Assembly (NCBI GenBank): GCA_900315675.1
Contig: OMZY01000002.1
Location: forward strand, 223,770-287,769
Length of the DNA stretch: 64,000 bases
From: an uncultured Eubacteriales bacterium
Lineage (GTDB): Bacteria > Bacillota > Clostridia > Christensenellales > Aristaeellaceae
Direction of reading: 5' to 3'
The notes under the pieces are model-generated. The model did no database searches, was not told the DNA's origin, and saw only the letters and a list, made by a program, of their open reading frames with translations. Position 1 is the stretch's first letter, and every line of letters begins with the position of its first letter. Positions 18,137 to 27,469 of this stretch are shown piece by piece. The position numbers and the translations under genes are program-made.

Positions 18137-20449
18137 ATGAAAGATCAGGAGAACCGTGGGAAGCTTTTCTTTTGGAAAAAAGGTCCCGTTGCCAAAACAA
18201 TATTATACTCTTATCTGATCGTATTGCTCCTGCCCCTCATCCTGACCGTCCTGATGACAACCACCGCGGTGCTGCAGCTGCAGAAGGAAAACGCCCGTCA
18301 CGTGGAATCCACTTCCACTGAGCTTTCCCGGGTGTTTTCCGCTTATGTGGAGGAAATCCAGTCCAACAATACCCGCCTGCTGATTTCCGAAAACACCAGG
18401 CGGCTTTCCCTGGTCAACCCGGATTCCTTCTCCACCTCCGATATCCTGCTCCTGCGGGATCTGCAGAAGCAGCTTCCCAAAGCCACCGTCACTTCCGAAT
18501 ATATCCAGGCCATCTATCTCTGTTTCCTCCGCAGCGGCACCATGATGGATCCCCGCAGTGTCTATTATAACTATAATGCGGCCTATATGCTCAAGGATCG
18601 TCTGGGCATGTCCCTCTCGGCCTGGAAATCCTTCCTGGCCTCCGTTCCCAGGGAAATCGTAACACTCATTACGGGGGACCTGGACAACAAGCCCCATATC
18701 CTGATTGCCAACCGTCTGTCCTCCCATGGCGGCATCTCGGACGTCATTGTGGTCACCGAGTTCCGGAGTGAAACCGCAGTCCGCCTGATGGATGAATTTT
18801 CTGAAAACGGCGGCCTGTATCATACCCTGGTCGGTGAAAACGGCGCCATGCTCTCCGCTTCCTCCGTTTCCCCCGAAAACGGCGTCATGCAGGAGATGCT
18901 CCTGCCCATCGGCAACAGCAGTACCCGCATAGATTTCCAGCTGAAAACAGAAACACCGAAAGACCGCTTCCTCCGCCAGACCCTGTCCCTCTTCTTCGGG
19001 TACCTGGTCTGCGCACTGCTTTTCGCGGTTTTCGGCTGGCTCCTGATCCGCTATTTCTCCCGGAGGCAGTATTCCCCGATTGAAAAGCTCAACGCCTCCC
19101 TGCTTTCCAGCCTCAGCCGTTCCGGCGCCGAAGCCGTGCACGCGGCGAACCGGAATGAATATGAGATGATGTCCGAGGCTATTTCCGTCATCCTGCAGAA
19201 TCACGCCACCTCCCACCTGGAGAACGAGCGCCTGCAGGAACGGATCCGCACCCAGCTGCTCCAGGGCATTCTTTTCGGCAACGTCCGGAAGGAGGAGATC
19301 ATCCTCCGCCATACGGAGAATAACGGCATCCGTTTTGTGGGCAAACGCTTCCTGGTCGTGCTCTACGCCGTGGAGGATGTCCGGCGGGAAGACCAGTCTC
19401 CCCTGCTGATGCAGAACGCGGAAGCCCTCAGCCGCCTGGATGAGATCGTCCGCACTGCCATCGACCGCCTGGCGGATAACGGCAGCACCCGTTATGCGGT
19501 GGAGGTTGAGGAAAATGTTGCCTGCATCGTTTCCCTGCCGGATTCCCTGCCCGAGGAGCAGATCTGGAAGGACACACTCACCAACATTATGCAGGTCCGG
19601 GACTTCTTCCGTGACACCTTCGGCGTTATCCTGACCGCGGCCGTCAGCAGCCTGCACAGCGGCGTCGTTTCCATCACGACCTGCTTCCGCGAATGCCGGG
19701 AGGCGGCGGATTATATGGAGCTGATCGGCACGGACGTCTCCGTCTGCCGTTATGACCAGATTCCCGCCGCGGCCAGTGACACCCTGTCCTTCCCGGAGCT
19801 GCTGGAAAAAGAGAAAAAGCTTTGCCGCAACCTGTCCACCGGCGATTATCTCTCCGCCGAATCCACCTGGCCGGAGGTCGTGGACGCCCTTTCGCTCCGT
19901 AAATGCTCCCCCGAGGAAGGCAGGATCCGCCTGTTGAGCGTTGTGAACCTGATGGCTTCCTCCCTGGGCGACCTGCCCTCCGGTGTGGAGGACACTGTGC
20001 GCCATGCTTTTGATATCCATTCGCTCCGGACGGTGTCCAACCTGGACAGCATGCTGGACAGGATCCGGTCCGCCCTTTCCACCCTCGCCTCCGACGCCTC
20101 AGGGGAAAAGGACCTGTCCTCCGGTGCGAAGGATCTGCAGTTTGTGGATTATGTCAACGCCAACATCACCGATCCTTCCCTTTCCATTTCCGTCATTGCC
20201 GATCATTTTGACATGAGTCCTTCCTACTTCTCCAAGCGGTTTAAGAAAGCCTCTGGTGAAAACCTGCTGGATTATATCCACCGGGAGCGGCTCCGCCTTG
20301 CCAAAGAGATCATGTCGGAGCGGCCTGATGCAACCCTGAAAGAAATCTGTGATCTCGTTGGTTATACTTCTCCCCTGACCATCAACCGGGCATTCCGGAA
20401 ATATGAGGGCATTACTCCCTCTGATTACCGTTCCATGCTGAACCGCTGA
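18137..20449 (+). CDS. Membrane-anchored AraC-family regulator
   Basis: The 770-residue protein has one membrane segment near residue 30 and a second near 295 (YLVCALLFAVFGWLLIRYFS). About 250 residues between them probably form an external sensor domain. A cytoplasmic linker and two AraC helix-turn-helix units follow at the C-terminus (SISVIADHFDMSPSYFSKRF and TLKEICDLVGYTSPLTINRA). This is the YesS/YtdP-like design found beside LplABC-type transporters. Divergent position from the ABC operon suggests that it senses a sugar outside and activates that operon. The start at 18137 follows AGGAG. Confidence 0.88.
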   Translation: MKDQENRGKLFFWKKGPVAKTILYSYLIVLLLPLILTVLMTTTAVLQLQKENARHVESTSTELSRVFSAYVEEIQSNNTRLLISENTRRLSLVNPDSFSTSDILLLRDLQKQLPKATVTSEYIQAIYLCFLRSGTMMDPRSVYYNYNAAYMLKDRLGMSLSAWKSFLASVPREIVTLITGDLDNKPHILIANRLSSHGGISDVIVVTEFRSETAVRLMDEFSENGGLYHTLVGENGAMLSASSVSPENGVMQEMLLPIGNSSTRIDFQLKTETPKDRFLRQTLSLFFGYLVCALLFAVFGWLLIRYFSRRQYSPIEKLNASLLSSLSRSGAEAVHAANRNEYEMMSEAISVILQNHATSHLENERLQERIRTQLLQGILFGNVRKEEIILRHTENNGIRFVGKRFLVVLYAVEDVRREDQSPLLMQNAEALSRLDEIVRTAIDRLADNGSTRYAVEVEENVACIVSLPDSLPEEQIWKDTLTNIMQVRDFFRDTFGVILTAAVSSLHSGVVSITTCFRECREAADYMELIGTDVSVCRYDQIPAAASDTLSFPELLEKEKKLCRNLSTGDYLSAESTWPEVVDALSLRKCSPEEGRIRLLSVVNLMASSLGDLPSGVEDTVRHAFDIHSLRTVSNLDSMLDRIRSALSTLASDASGEKDLSSGAKDLQFVDYVNANITDPSLSISVIADHFDMSPSYFSKRFKKASGENLLDYIHRERLRLAKEIMSERPDATLKEICDLVGYTSPLTINRAFRKYEGITPSDYRSMLNR

Positions 20450-20471
20450 CAGCTCTGTTGAACATAAACAA

Positions 20472-20500
20472 TCCCCGGAACATCTGTTCCGGGGGTGTTT
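20472..20500 (+). terminator. Terminator after AraC-type regulator
   Basis: CCCCGGAAC/GTTCCGGGG with a 4-base loop, then GTGTTTTG. Confidence 0.78.
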
Positions 20501-20536
20501 TGCTTTGATCCTGGTTATATTGTCCTGAATTCCCTT

Positions 20537-21067
20537 TTATTCAGTAATCCAGGCCACGATCGGATCCGTATACCGGATATCGGAAACATCATAGGATTCG
20601 GAAATCATGGCTGCCTGCTTCTTCTCATCTTCCGTAGCGTTCTTCTTTTTTGCCAGGGAAGAGGCGAACATGCGCATCATCTGCTTGTAGGGAAAGCTCA
20701 TTTTGTCATAATCCAGGCCTCCCTGGCAGTAGAATGCCCTGACCTCCTTTTTCAATGTATCCGGCACCATTCTTTGCAGTGCAGCGTCTATTTCGGGGCT
20801 GCCGTTTGGGCTTGCGCCCACGCCAAAGGCAGCCAGCCGTTTCCCTTTCCATGCCGGCGCCTTTTCCAGGAACCATTTCAGCTTCACAAAGGAGCCGCCC
20901 ATGGCCCAGCTGCCGAAAACAATGGCGTCATAGGGAGCAAAGAACCCGTCGTCTTTCTTCTTCGCGTCCTTCAGTTCAAGCAGGTCTCCCTGCGTCCGTT
21001 CAGCAATCCATTCCGCATATCTCTTTGTGAATCCCGTCCGGGAAGAATAAATCACCAGGGTTTTCAT
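20537..21067 (-). CDS. Flavodoxin-domain protein
   Basis: The 176-residue protein starts with the FMN phosphate loop YSSRTGFTKRYAEWI, typical of the HemG-like flavodoxin_5 family. FGSWAMGGSF and FGVGASPNGSPE are the later flavin-contacting loops. It probably binds FMN in the cytoplasm. Its ATG overlaps the stop of the MarR gene (ATGA), so the two are translationally coupled and the MarR protein probably controls it. The substrate is unknown. Confidence 0.85.
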   Translation of the reverse strand: MKTLVIYSSRTGFTKRYAEWIAERTQGDLLELKDAKKKDDGFFAPYDAIVFGSWAMGGSFVKLKWFLEKAPAWKGKRLAAFGVGASPNGSPEIDAALQRMVPDTLKKEVRAFYCQGGLDYDKMSFPYKQMMRMFASSLAKKKNATEDEKKQAAMISESYDVSDIRYTDPIVAWITE

Positions 21068-21534
21068 AGCTTGCTCACATTCCTTTCCATTTTTATAATC
21101 GTCTCTATCGTAACCGCCAGATCTTTTTCTCCCACCCCGTCAAAAATCCGGCTGATAATTTCCCTGCTCTGGGCGTCATTCCGCTCACAGTATTCCTCAC
21201 ATTGTTCCGTAAGCAGCACCCGCTGTTTCCGCCTGTCCTTGCCATCAGTGCCCATTTCGATAAGGCCCTTTTTCTCCAGTTTCAGCAGGATCTGCTTCAC
21301 ATTCTGGTGGGAACTGCCCATCACTTCCGACAGATCGTTCAGCGTCGGTGCTTCCCTGCAGAGCCTGATACAGATAATGGCAAAGAACTGCTTCCATGTG
21401 ATATCCTGAAAAAAGGCTCCCGCGCTTGCCTGGAACCGATTGTCAAATGCGCTCAGCAGGCCCAGCAGGAAAGCCTGGGGCGGCATATTCCCGAATTCCA
21501 CCTTGTCCATGTTCATTGCTTTGTCGTAATTCAT
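21064..21534 (-). CDS. MarR-family regulator
   Basis: The 156-residue winged-helix protein has a recognition region TLNDLSEVMGSSHQNVKQIL near residue 80 and the wing DGKDRRKQRVLLTE near 110. The start at 21534 follows AGGAGGTGAGG. An upstream start would lie in the operator. It is first in a two-gene unit with the flavodoxin and probably represses itself through the two palindromes at 21553-21595. Confidence 0.88.
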   Translation of the reverse strand: MNYDKAMNMDKVEFGNMPPQAFLLGLLSAFDNRFQASAGAFFQDITWKQFFAIICIRLCREAPTLNDLSEVMGSSHQNVKQILLKLEKKGLIEMGTDGKDRRKQRVLLTEQCEEYCERNDAQSREIISRIFDGVGEKDLAVTIETIIKMERNVSKL

Positions 21535-21552
21535 GTCCTCACCTCCTGAATA

Positions 21553-21609
21553 TATGTAATATATTACATATTTCTGCATAAATGTAACATGTTACCCGTT
21601 TTTTGTCAA
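21553..21609 (-). promoter_or_regulatory. MarR promoter with two palindromic operators
   Basis: On the minus strand TTGACA (21604-21609) and TACATT (21581-21586) are 17 bases apart. GTAACATGTTAC (21584-21595, perfect) overlaps the -10 and spacer. TATGTAATATATTACATA (21553-21570, perfect 18-bp palindrome) lies just downstream. They are likely autoregulatory MarR sites with a shared GTAAyAT core. Confidence 0.8.
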
Positions 21610-21645
21610 GCATCATGAAGAAGTTTTGTTATTATCTTTAAAATT

Positions 21646-21692
21646 GTTCTATATAGAACCTTGACTGTAATTAGTTCTATATGGTACTATTT
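21646..21692 (+). promoter_or_regulatory. Promoter and operators of second MarR gene
   Basis: GTTCTATATAGAAC (21646-21659, perfect palindrome) and a related GTTCTATATGGTAC (21674-21687) flank and overlap a TTGACT -35 (21661-21666) and a TACTAT -10 near 21685. They are likely sites for the MarR protein encoded just downstream. Confidence 0.7.
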
Positions 21693-21723
21693 GGATGTAA
21701 ACCTGATTTCCTCCGGAGGTATT

Positions 21724-22179
21724 ATGGAATCAAGAACTGGCTTTTTAATCTCCCAGATCAAGCAGGTGCAGTCCCGCGTATTTCAGCGTCTGCTGCAGGA
21801 TTGCGGTGTTGCGGAATTCAACGGACCGCAGGGACGGATTCTTTATGTTCTTTGGCAGAAAGACGCCGTCCCGATCGTGGAACTGTCCCGGAAAACGGGA
21901 CTTGCCAAGAATACGCTCACTGCTATGCTCGGGCGTATGGAGGATGCCGGTCTGATCGAAAGAAGAGCAGCCGGATGTGACAAAAGGCAGTCGCTGATCC
22001 TGCTGACTGAAAAATCCCGGAATCTTCAGGGAAAATATGACGAAGTATCCCGGAAGATGAATGAGATTTTCTATCAGGGATTTACGGAAGAAGAAGTCCG
22101 GGAAACGGATCAGAGGCTGGACCGGATCCTCCTGAACCTCGAACAGTCACAGCATAAACCAAAGAAAGAAAAAGAATAA
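21724..22179 (+). CDS. MarR-family regulator
   Basis: The 151-residue winged-helix protein has a recognition region PIVELSRKTGLAKNTLTAML near residue 55 and the wing AGCDKRQSLILLTEK near 90. The start at 21724 has GGAGG nine bases upstream. It is 19 bases before the alpha/beta hydrolase and probably controls it. It is divergent from the other MarR gene and has a different operator sequence. Confidence 0.88.
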   Translation: MESRTGFLISQIKQVQSRVFQRLLQDCGVAEFNGPQGRILYVLWQKDAVPIVELSRKTGLAKNTLTAMLGRMEDAGLIERRAAGCDKRQSLILLTEKSRNLQGKYDEVSRKMNEIFYQGFTEEEVRETDQRLDRILLNLEQSQHKPKKEKE

Positions 22180-22198
22180 AACAGGAGCGGTAAATCAT

Positions 22199-22936
22199 AT
22201 GCCTTATGCAAAACTGAATGACTTGAATATGTTTTATGAGGAATTTGGCCGGGGCGAAACAGTCCTGTTCCTGCACAGCCATTTCAGCCGGGGACTGCTG
22301 GCTTTTTCCGGACAGATTCTTCCCTTCTCCGGTCGGTATCGGTGCCTGTATCCGGATTTCCGCGGTCACGGACGGACCACGTGCGATGATCTGACCTGGA
22401 ACAGCCGCATGATCGCAGATGACATGGCCTTGTTTCTCGATAAGCTGGGAATCAGGCAGGCACATCTCATTGGTTACAGCTGCGGTGCCTATGTGGGCTG
22501 CTACATGGCGGCGAAGTATCCTCAGAAAGTAAAGAGCCTGGTTACCATCGGAGGCGCGGCTTATCCCAGACCGGAAGGCGCAGCGGACTGTCTGCCGGAG
22601 AATCTGCTGAAGAATGGGAATACCGGCTTCATCGAAGACATCAAAGCCAGGCATTATGAGGCGCACAGGGGCGACTGGCAGACTTATCTGCGGAACACGG
22701 TGGCCGACTGGCAGAATCATCCCAGCCTGACGGATGCTGAGTGGCAGCATATTACCTGTCCGGCGTTTTTCATCAACGGGGAACACGATACGTTCGGCAC
22801 CTGTGAGGAAATGCAGGAAAAAGTTCCCTCAGCAAAAATCTACAGGGTGATCGGCGGCGGACACCGTCCTCATTTTGTCGGGGAACAGATAGACGATATC
22901 AACAAAAGAATCCTGGATTTTCTGTCCGGAATATGA
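22199..22936 (+). CDS. Alpha/beta hydrolase
   Basis: The 245-residue hydrolase has the nucleophile elbow GYSCGAY (Ser near residue 97), the acid in NGEHD near 198, and the catalytic histidine in GGGHRPHF near 222. An oxyanion segment HSHFSRG is near 27. It lacks a signal peptide. Ester or lactone hydrolysis is usual for the family, but the substrate is not evident. It is the second gene of the MarR unit. Confidence 0.85.
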   Translation: MPYAKLNDLNMFYEEFGRGETVLFLHSHFSRGLLAFSGQILPFSGRYRCLYPDFRGHGRTTCDDLTWNSRMIADDMALFLDKLGIRQAHLIGYSCGAYVGCYMAAKYPQKVKSLVTIGGAAYPRPEGAADCLPENLLKNGNTGFIEDIKARHYEAHRGDWQTYLRNTVADWQNHPSLTDAEWQHITCPAFFINGEHDTFGTCEEMQEKVPSAKIYRVIGGGHRPHFVGEQIDDINKRILDFLSGI

Positions 22937-22973
22937 TTGACTTTGGAAAGAAAAGACAGCATTCCTGTTCTTG

Positions 22974-23006
22974 AAAGTGACCGCGTTTACGGCGGTCACT
23001 TTTTTG
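22974..23006 (+). terminator. Terminator after hydrolase
   Basis: AAGTGACCGC and GCGGTCACTT form a 10-bp stem around a 7-base loop, followed by six T. Confidence 0.85.
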
Positions 23007-23009
23007 TGC

Positions 23010-23058
23010 TTGACAGCTAATTTAAATTAGCCTATGATAAGGCTAATCCGAATTAGCC
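23010..23058 (+). promoter_or_regulatory. TetR promoter with two operators
   Basis: TTGACA (23010-23015) and TATGAT (23033-23038) are 17 bases apart. GCTAATTTAAATTAGC (23016-23031), a perfect palindrome, fills the spacer. GGCTAATCCGAATTAGCC (23041-23058) covers the transcript start. The placement implies strong self-repression by the TetR protein. Confidence 0.85.
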
Positions 23059-23076
23059 ATCACAGGAGGAGAATGT

Positions 23077-23703
23077 ATGGATACTAAAAGCAGGATTCTG
23101 GATGAGGCGCTGACGCTGTTCTCTGAAAAAGGCTATGCCAATGTCTTTGTCAGTGAAATCGCTGAACGGGTCGGAATCAAAGCCCCTTCCCTGTATAAAC
23201 ACTTTGAAAGCAAACAGGCCATATTTGACGCGCTCATCAGGGAAATGAACAATAACTTCCTGAAGCAGGCCGGTATGCTGCATATCCAGGGGAATGACGC
23301 CGTCCGGGACGCGGCGATCTATAAGAATCTTACCGAGGAACAGCTGATCAGTCTTGGAAAGAATCTGTTCATGTATTTTCTCCATGATGACTATGTCAGG
23401 AGATTCCGGAAAATGCTCACGATGGCGGCGTATCACGACAAAGAACTGTCGGAAGCGTATATGAAGCATTATGTGGACGATCCCCTGTCCTACCAGGGTA
23501 TGCTCCTGGGACTGATGGTTCAGGAAGGCATCCTGCACGCGGAAGACACGGAAATGATGACCCTGCACTTTTACGCGCCGATCTATATGCTGCTTACAGC
23601 CTGTGACCGGGATCCCGCCCGGGAAAAAGGGGCCGTTGAAATTCTTGAAAAACACATCCGTCAGTTCAACAGGCTGTACGGGCGAAAGACAGATCCGCGA
23701 TAA
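23077..23703 (+). CDS. TetR-family regulator
   Basis: The 208-residue repressor has an N-terminal helix-turn-helix, KSRILDEALTLFSEKGYANV then VSEIAERVGIKAPSLYKHF, and a variable C-terminal ligand domain. AGGAGGAG precedes the start. The next gene, a flavin oxidoreductase, is 23 bases downstream and probably under the same operators. Confidence 0.9.
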   Translation: MDTKSRILDEALTLFSEKGYANVFVSEIAERVGIKAPSLYKHFESKQAIFDALIREMNNNFLKQAGMLHIQGNDAVRDAAIYKNLTEEQLISLGKNLFMYFLHDDYVRRFRKMLTMAAYHDKELSEAYMKHYVDDPLSYQGMLLGLMVQEGILHAEDTEMMTLHFYAPIYMLLTACDRDPAREKGAVEILEKHIRQFNRLYGRKTDPR

Positions 23704-23726
23704 ATCGTTACAGGAGGATATTCATC

Positions 23727-24425
23727 ATGAAAATCGTCATGCTTCATGGCCAGAACCATAAAGGAAGCACTTATCATATCGGCAGATTGATTGCTGAGAA
23801 AATAAGCCCGGAGGGAAACCTTGTTGAGTTTTTCCTTCCCAGGGATCTGAATCATTTCTGCACCGGGTGTTACGCCTGCGTGGAAGACGTGACAAAATGT
23901 CCGTTTTATGAGGAAAAGAACAGGATTATGCTCGAAGTTGAATCCGCTGATATCCTGATCTTCACAACACCCACCTACTGCCTGAGGGAATCGGCACCCA
24001 TGAAAAGCTTCCTGGACCTGACTTTCAATTACTGGATGTCTCACCGGCCGAGAAAATGCATGTTCAGTAAAAAGGCCGTTATCATATCAACAGCCGCGGG
24101 GAAAGGGGCAAAGAAGGCTGCCAAATCTGTGGCAAACGCTTTGTTTTACTGGGGCATCCCGCGTATATGGACCTATGGAATCTGCGTCCAGGCAATGAAC
24201 TGGGACAGCATCAGGGACCGGAAAAAGCTGAAGATAGAAAAAGCCGCCGCAAGGATTGCCGGGAAGGTTTTGAGGAAGGATCATGAAAAACCGGGCCTGC
24301 GGACAAAGGGCCTTTTCATGCTGATGCGGATAATGCAGAAAGCAAACCTCGGCTCAGGGGACGCGGACAGGTCTTACTGGGAAAAGAATGGCTGGCTGGC
24401 CAAAGAGAGGCCCTGGAGATCATAA
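23727..24425 (+). CDS. NAD(P)H-dependent FMN reductase / flavodoxin-fold oxidoreductase
   Basis: The 232-residue protein begins VMLHGQNHKGSTYHIGRLIA, the FMN phosphate loop of the NADPH-dependent FMN reductase family. CTGCYACVEDVTKCPF (about 45-60) resembles the cysteine region of iron-sulfur flavoproteins. TPTYCLRESAPMKSFLD is the usual flavin-contact loop. Membership of the TetR unit suggests induction by a toxic or redox-active compound. Confidence 0.85.
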   Translation: MKIVMLHGQNHKGSTYHIGRLIAEKISPEGNLVEFFLPRDLNHFCTGCYACVEDVTKCPFYEEKNRIMLEVESADILIFTTPTYCLRESAPMKSFLDLTFNYWMSHRPRKCMFSKKAVIISTAAGKGAKKAAKSVANALFYWGIPRIWTYGICVQAMNWDSIRDRKKLKIEKAAARIAGKVLRKDHEKPGLRTKGLFMLMRIMQKANLGSGDADRSYWEKNGWLAKERPWRS

Positions 24426-24473
24426 TCAAACAATATTTCACGGCAGTTTTTGCCGGGCTAGCAGGAGGCATTT

Positions 24474-25094
24474 ATGAACAGAACAGTATCCATGATCGGC
24501 GCAGCGCTGGTTATCGTTACCGTCTTCCTTTTCGCGGTATTCATTCTCCTTGGTTTCTCCTTCGGGTTCTATCTTGTCTGTATGTTTCTGCCCGTCGGCT
24601 ATATCATGATGGCGGCGGGATTGCATCATGAAAGCGGCAGTGACCGGAAGGTGGCCGCCAACACCGGCCTGGTGCTTGCCGGAGTCTATGCGGTGCTGGT
24701 CCTGCTGGTTTACTTTGCCCAGGCCACCACAGTCCGGACAGAGGCGCTGAACGACCAGGCGTCCCGGGTTCTCAATTTCCAGCGGGGCGGCCTGATCTTC
24801 AACTATGACCTGCTGGGGTATGGTATGATGGCGCTTTCCACTTTCTTCATCGGTCTGTCCATGAAGGCGGAAAACAAAACAGATCGTTGGCTCAGGCGCC
24901 TGCTGATCATCCACGGGATCTTCTTTCCCGGCTGCTTCTTTATGCCCATGACCGGTATGTTTACCGCCATGGCAGACGGGAAAAGCGGTAACGGCGGATA
25001 CATTGCGCTGCTGTTCTGGTGTCTCTACTTTATTCCGGTCGGAGTTCTGGCTTACCGGCATTTCCGCATGAGTCAGGGGCATAGTTCCGACTGA
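24474..25094 (+). CDS. Six-helix membrane protein of unknown function
   Basis: The 206-residue hydrophobic protein has about six membrane segments (near 7-28, 29-48, 63-84, 110-128, 139-158 and 172-192). I do not recognise a named family. AGGAGG precedes the start. It follows the flavin oxidoreductase by 48 bases and may belong to the same transcript. Confidence 0.75.
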   Translation: MNRTVSMIGAALVIVTVFLFAVFILLGFSFGFYLVCMFLPVGYIMMAAGLHHESGSDRKVAANTGLVLAGVYAVLVLLVYFAQATTVRTEALNDQASRVLNFQRGGLIFNYDLLGYGMMALSTFFIGLSMKAENKTDRWLRRLLIIHGIFFPGCFFMPMTGMFTAMADGKSGNGGYIALLFWCLYFIPVGVLAYRHFRMSQGHSSD

Positions 25095-25143
25095 CGCACG
25101 CCTGGCCGCGTCAGTTTCCGCTGCCAATCCGTCAATAACAACA

Positions 25144-25171
25144 CCCCCGGGAACCGGACGGTTCCCGGGGG
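25144..25171. terminator. Bidirectional terminator
   Basis: CCCCCGGGAAC and GTTCCCGGGGG pair between convergent genes. Confidence 0.72.
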
Positions 25172-25198
25172 AATTTATACAGGTTTCGTGTTTTCATT

Positions 25199-25651
25199 TC
25201 AGAACTTATACTGCATGAAATTGCCGTTTTTAACGAAGCCGAAATCCGTATACAGCAGCACGCCCATATCCGAGGCTGTAATCTGCACCGAACCGCAGCC
25301 GTACTCCCTGGCTTCCTCCACAACGCGCCGGAGGAGTTCCTTTGCAATGCCCCGGCGCCGGTAAGCCGGATCTGTATACATACTGGACAGAAGCCCGACC
25401 CGTCCTGTGGGGCAGCCGAAATACGGCGGTTTCTCCACAAATGACATGCCGCTCGTTCCCACGATTTGATCGTCATCCACCGCCAGCCAGGAAACAAAGG
25501 TTCCGTCCGCCATATGCCGGTGATAATAATCCATCAGAGCCGGAACCAGATCCAGATCTTCGGTTGCGCCTTCTTCCCGCAGCTGTGTAATACGCATGCG
25601 GATAAATGTCTCAAGATCCTTTTCTTCCAGTTTTCTGTATGTGATGCTCAT
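25199..25651 (-). CDS. GNAT acetyltransferase
   Basis: The 150-residue protein has the acetyl-CoA loop MYTDPAYRRRGIAKELL near residue 90, the core of the GNAT family. It overlaps the next upstream GNAT gene by 4 bp, so the two are coupled. The substrate is unknown. Confidence 0.88.
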   Translation of the reverse strand: MSITYRKLEEKDLETFIRMRITQLREEGATEDLDLVPALMDYYHRHMADGTFVSWLAVDDDQIVGTSGMSFVEKPPYFGCPTGRVGLLSSMYTDPAYRRRGIAKELLRRVVEEAREYGCGSVQITASDMGVLLYTDFGFVKNGNFMQYKF

Positions 25652-26127
25652 CTCTTTCCGTCCCTCTCTCTTTTCATCATGACCAGATACTCGGTTGTAC
25701 CTTCTTCATACTTCTTTGTTTCTGTCAGATGAAAGCCGTGCGCTTCATAAAACCGGATGGCGTCCGTATTCTTCTCTATCGCCCACAGGAAAGTCACCGG
25801 ATAATGGGTTTTGGCATATTCGATCAGTGCGGAGCCGATCCCCTGGCCCTGGAAAAAATAGTCTACGTACAATTCCACTATTTCTTCCCCGTCTATATGG
25901 ATCAGGCCTTTGACAATACCGTCATCATAAACAAGCATTTTCCCAAGGATCTCCGGTGCAGCGTATTGCTCCGCCACGGGAAGCACCTGCAGTTCGCCGA
26001 AGGAATAATCATCGTCCTGAAAAATAGGGCGAAACTTCATCCGTTTCACAAACACAAGGATTTCCGCAATTCTTGAAAGATCTTTCGGGGTCGCTTTTCT
26101 GATCTTCTCCATATCTGATCTCTTCAT
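25648..26127 (-). CDS. GNAT acetyltransferase
   Basis: The 159-residue protein has the acetyl-CoA loop VDYFFQGQGIGSALIEYAKT near residue 90 and an AIEKNTDAIRFYEAHGF end, as in RimI-like GNATs. Two starts are possible, 26127 or 26112. GGAG ten bases upstream favours 26127. It is the first gene of a two-gene unit. Confidence 0.87.
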   Translation of the reverse strand: MKRSDMEKIRKATPKDLSRIAEILVFVKRMKFRPIFQDDDYSFGELQVLPVAEQYAAPEILGKMLVYDDGIVKGLIHIDGEEIVELYVDYFFQGQGIGSALIEYAKTHYPVTFLWAIEKNTDAIRFYEAHGFHLTETKKYEEGTTEYLVMMKRERDGKR

Positions 26128-26218
26128 TTCTCCTGTTCTCCGGATTAGTCAGCAAAGCTATTGTAACGCCGTTCTGTGAAAAACACCATATCCTGACGCA
26201 TTACAGCTGGCCTGTGTA

Positions 26219-27469
26219 TCAGCAGGAAACGTTCAGTTCGGCACCGCTTTCAAGGTTTCGGATTTTACGGGAAAACAGGGAAATCACCGACACCGCAATC
26301 AGCAAAAGGCCGGATATGCCAATGACCAGTGCGGATCCCCGTCCCACCGTCACCTGCATCATCTCTGCCGCCCCGTCTGCCAGCACTCCCGCAAGCGCAA
26401 AGGCCGGAATATATCCCAGCTGGGACAGGAACCCGATAAAGCCCCACGCCCGGCCCTGGAGTTCATCCGGAATATTGGTCCGTGTCAGATAATCCAGGCT
26501 GGAATTGGCCAGGGGCAGCATGGCGAAAAACAGGAAACCGAAAATACAGATCAGTGCCGTATTCTCCAGCAGGGCAAACCCGATCATGAAAACACCTGCC
26601 AGTGACAGGGATACTCCCAGCACACCGGCATGCTTTTTCCGGATTCCGGTCACGCCGGTAACCAACGCTGTCACCAGCATACCCAGTGAACAGACGGTTT
26701 CTGTAATTCCCAGGGTTTTTGAATCCGTGAATGAGAGCATCAGCGGCTCAGACAGCACCTGGATCACGCCGATAAACACTGTCATTACAGAGGATATCAG
26801 GATCAGGCGAAAGACCCCTTTCCGGGCATGAATAGAACGCCAGCCTTCCCGAAGGCTTCCGGTAAAGCTTTCCCGGGTTCCGCTTTTCTTCGTTTCCAGT
26901 CCTCTCCGGACCACCGCCGTCGCCGCCACCGTCACAAAGAAGGTGCAGATATCGATGATCAGCAGCACCCGGATATCATAGGCGGACAGCAGCAGCCCGG
27001 CAATAACCGGGGAAACCAGATACCGGGCGCTGCCGGCCAGGGTGGTCAGGCCGTTGGCTTTTGTGTACTCTTCTTTTGTCAGCAGATCTGTGATCGTTGC
27101 TTTGAAGGCGGGCTCCAGCAGAGCGGAAAAAAAGGAGCTCACAAAAACACCGGTGCAGATCTGCCAGAGTGCTGCCCCGCCGTTATTCATGCAGATCAGA
27201 ATATAAATGATCCCGATGGCAGAACATCCGTCGCCGATCATCATCAGCGCCCGCCGGTCAAACATATCCGCCAGCACTCCTGCCGGAACGGAAAACAGCA
27301 GCGTCGGCAGGAAGCCCAGCAGCGTCACCAGCGCCATCTGGGCAGCGCTTCCTGTCCGGTTGAAGATATAGACGCCCAGGCCGAAGCTGGTCAGCCCGCC
27401 GCCGATCTGGGAAATCATACTTCCGGCCCATAGGAGCATAAACCGGGGATAATTGGATCTGTTTTTCAT
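26219..27469 (-). CDS. MFS efflux transporter (MFS_3 type)
   Basis: The 416-residue protein has about 12 membrane segments. The MFS signature between helices 2 and 3 reads GVLADMFDRRALMMIGDG. It resembles the macrolide-efflux-like group. It overlaps the CPBP gene by 4 bp, and both lie downstream of a TetR operator. Export of a drug-like compound is likely. The substrate is not known. Confidence 0.88.
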   Translation of the reverse strand: MKNRSNYPRFMLLWAGSMISQIGGGLTSFGLGVYIFNRTGSAAQMALVTLLGFLPTLLFSVPAGVLADMFDRRALMMIGDGCSAIGIIYILICMNNGGAALWQICTGVFVSSFFSALLEPAFKATITDLLTKEEYTKANGLTTLAGSARYLVSPVIAGLLLSAYDIRVLLIIDICTFFVTVAATAVVRRGLETKKSGTRESFTGSLREGWRSIHARKGVFRLILISSVMTVFIGVIQVLSEPLMLSFTDSKTLGITETVCSLGMLVTALVTGVTGIRKKHAGVLGVSLSLAGVFMIGFALLENTALICIFGFLFFAMLPLANSSLDYLTRTNIPDELQGRAWGFIGFLSQLGYIPAFALAGVLADGAAEMMQVTVGRGSALVIGISGLLLIAVSVISLFSRKIRNLESGAELNVSC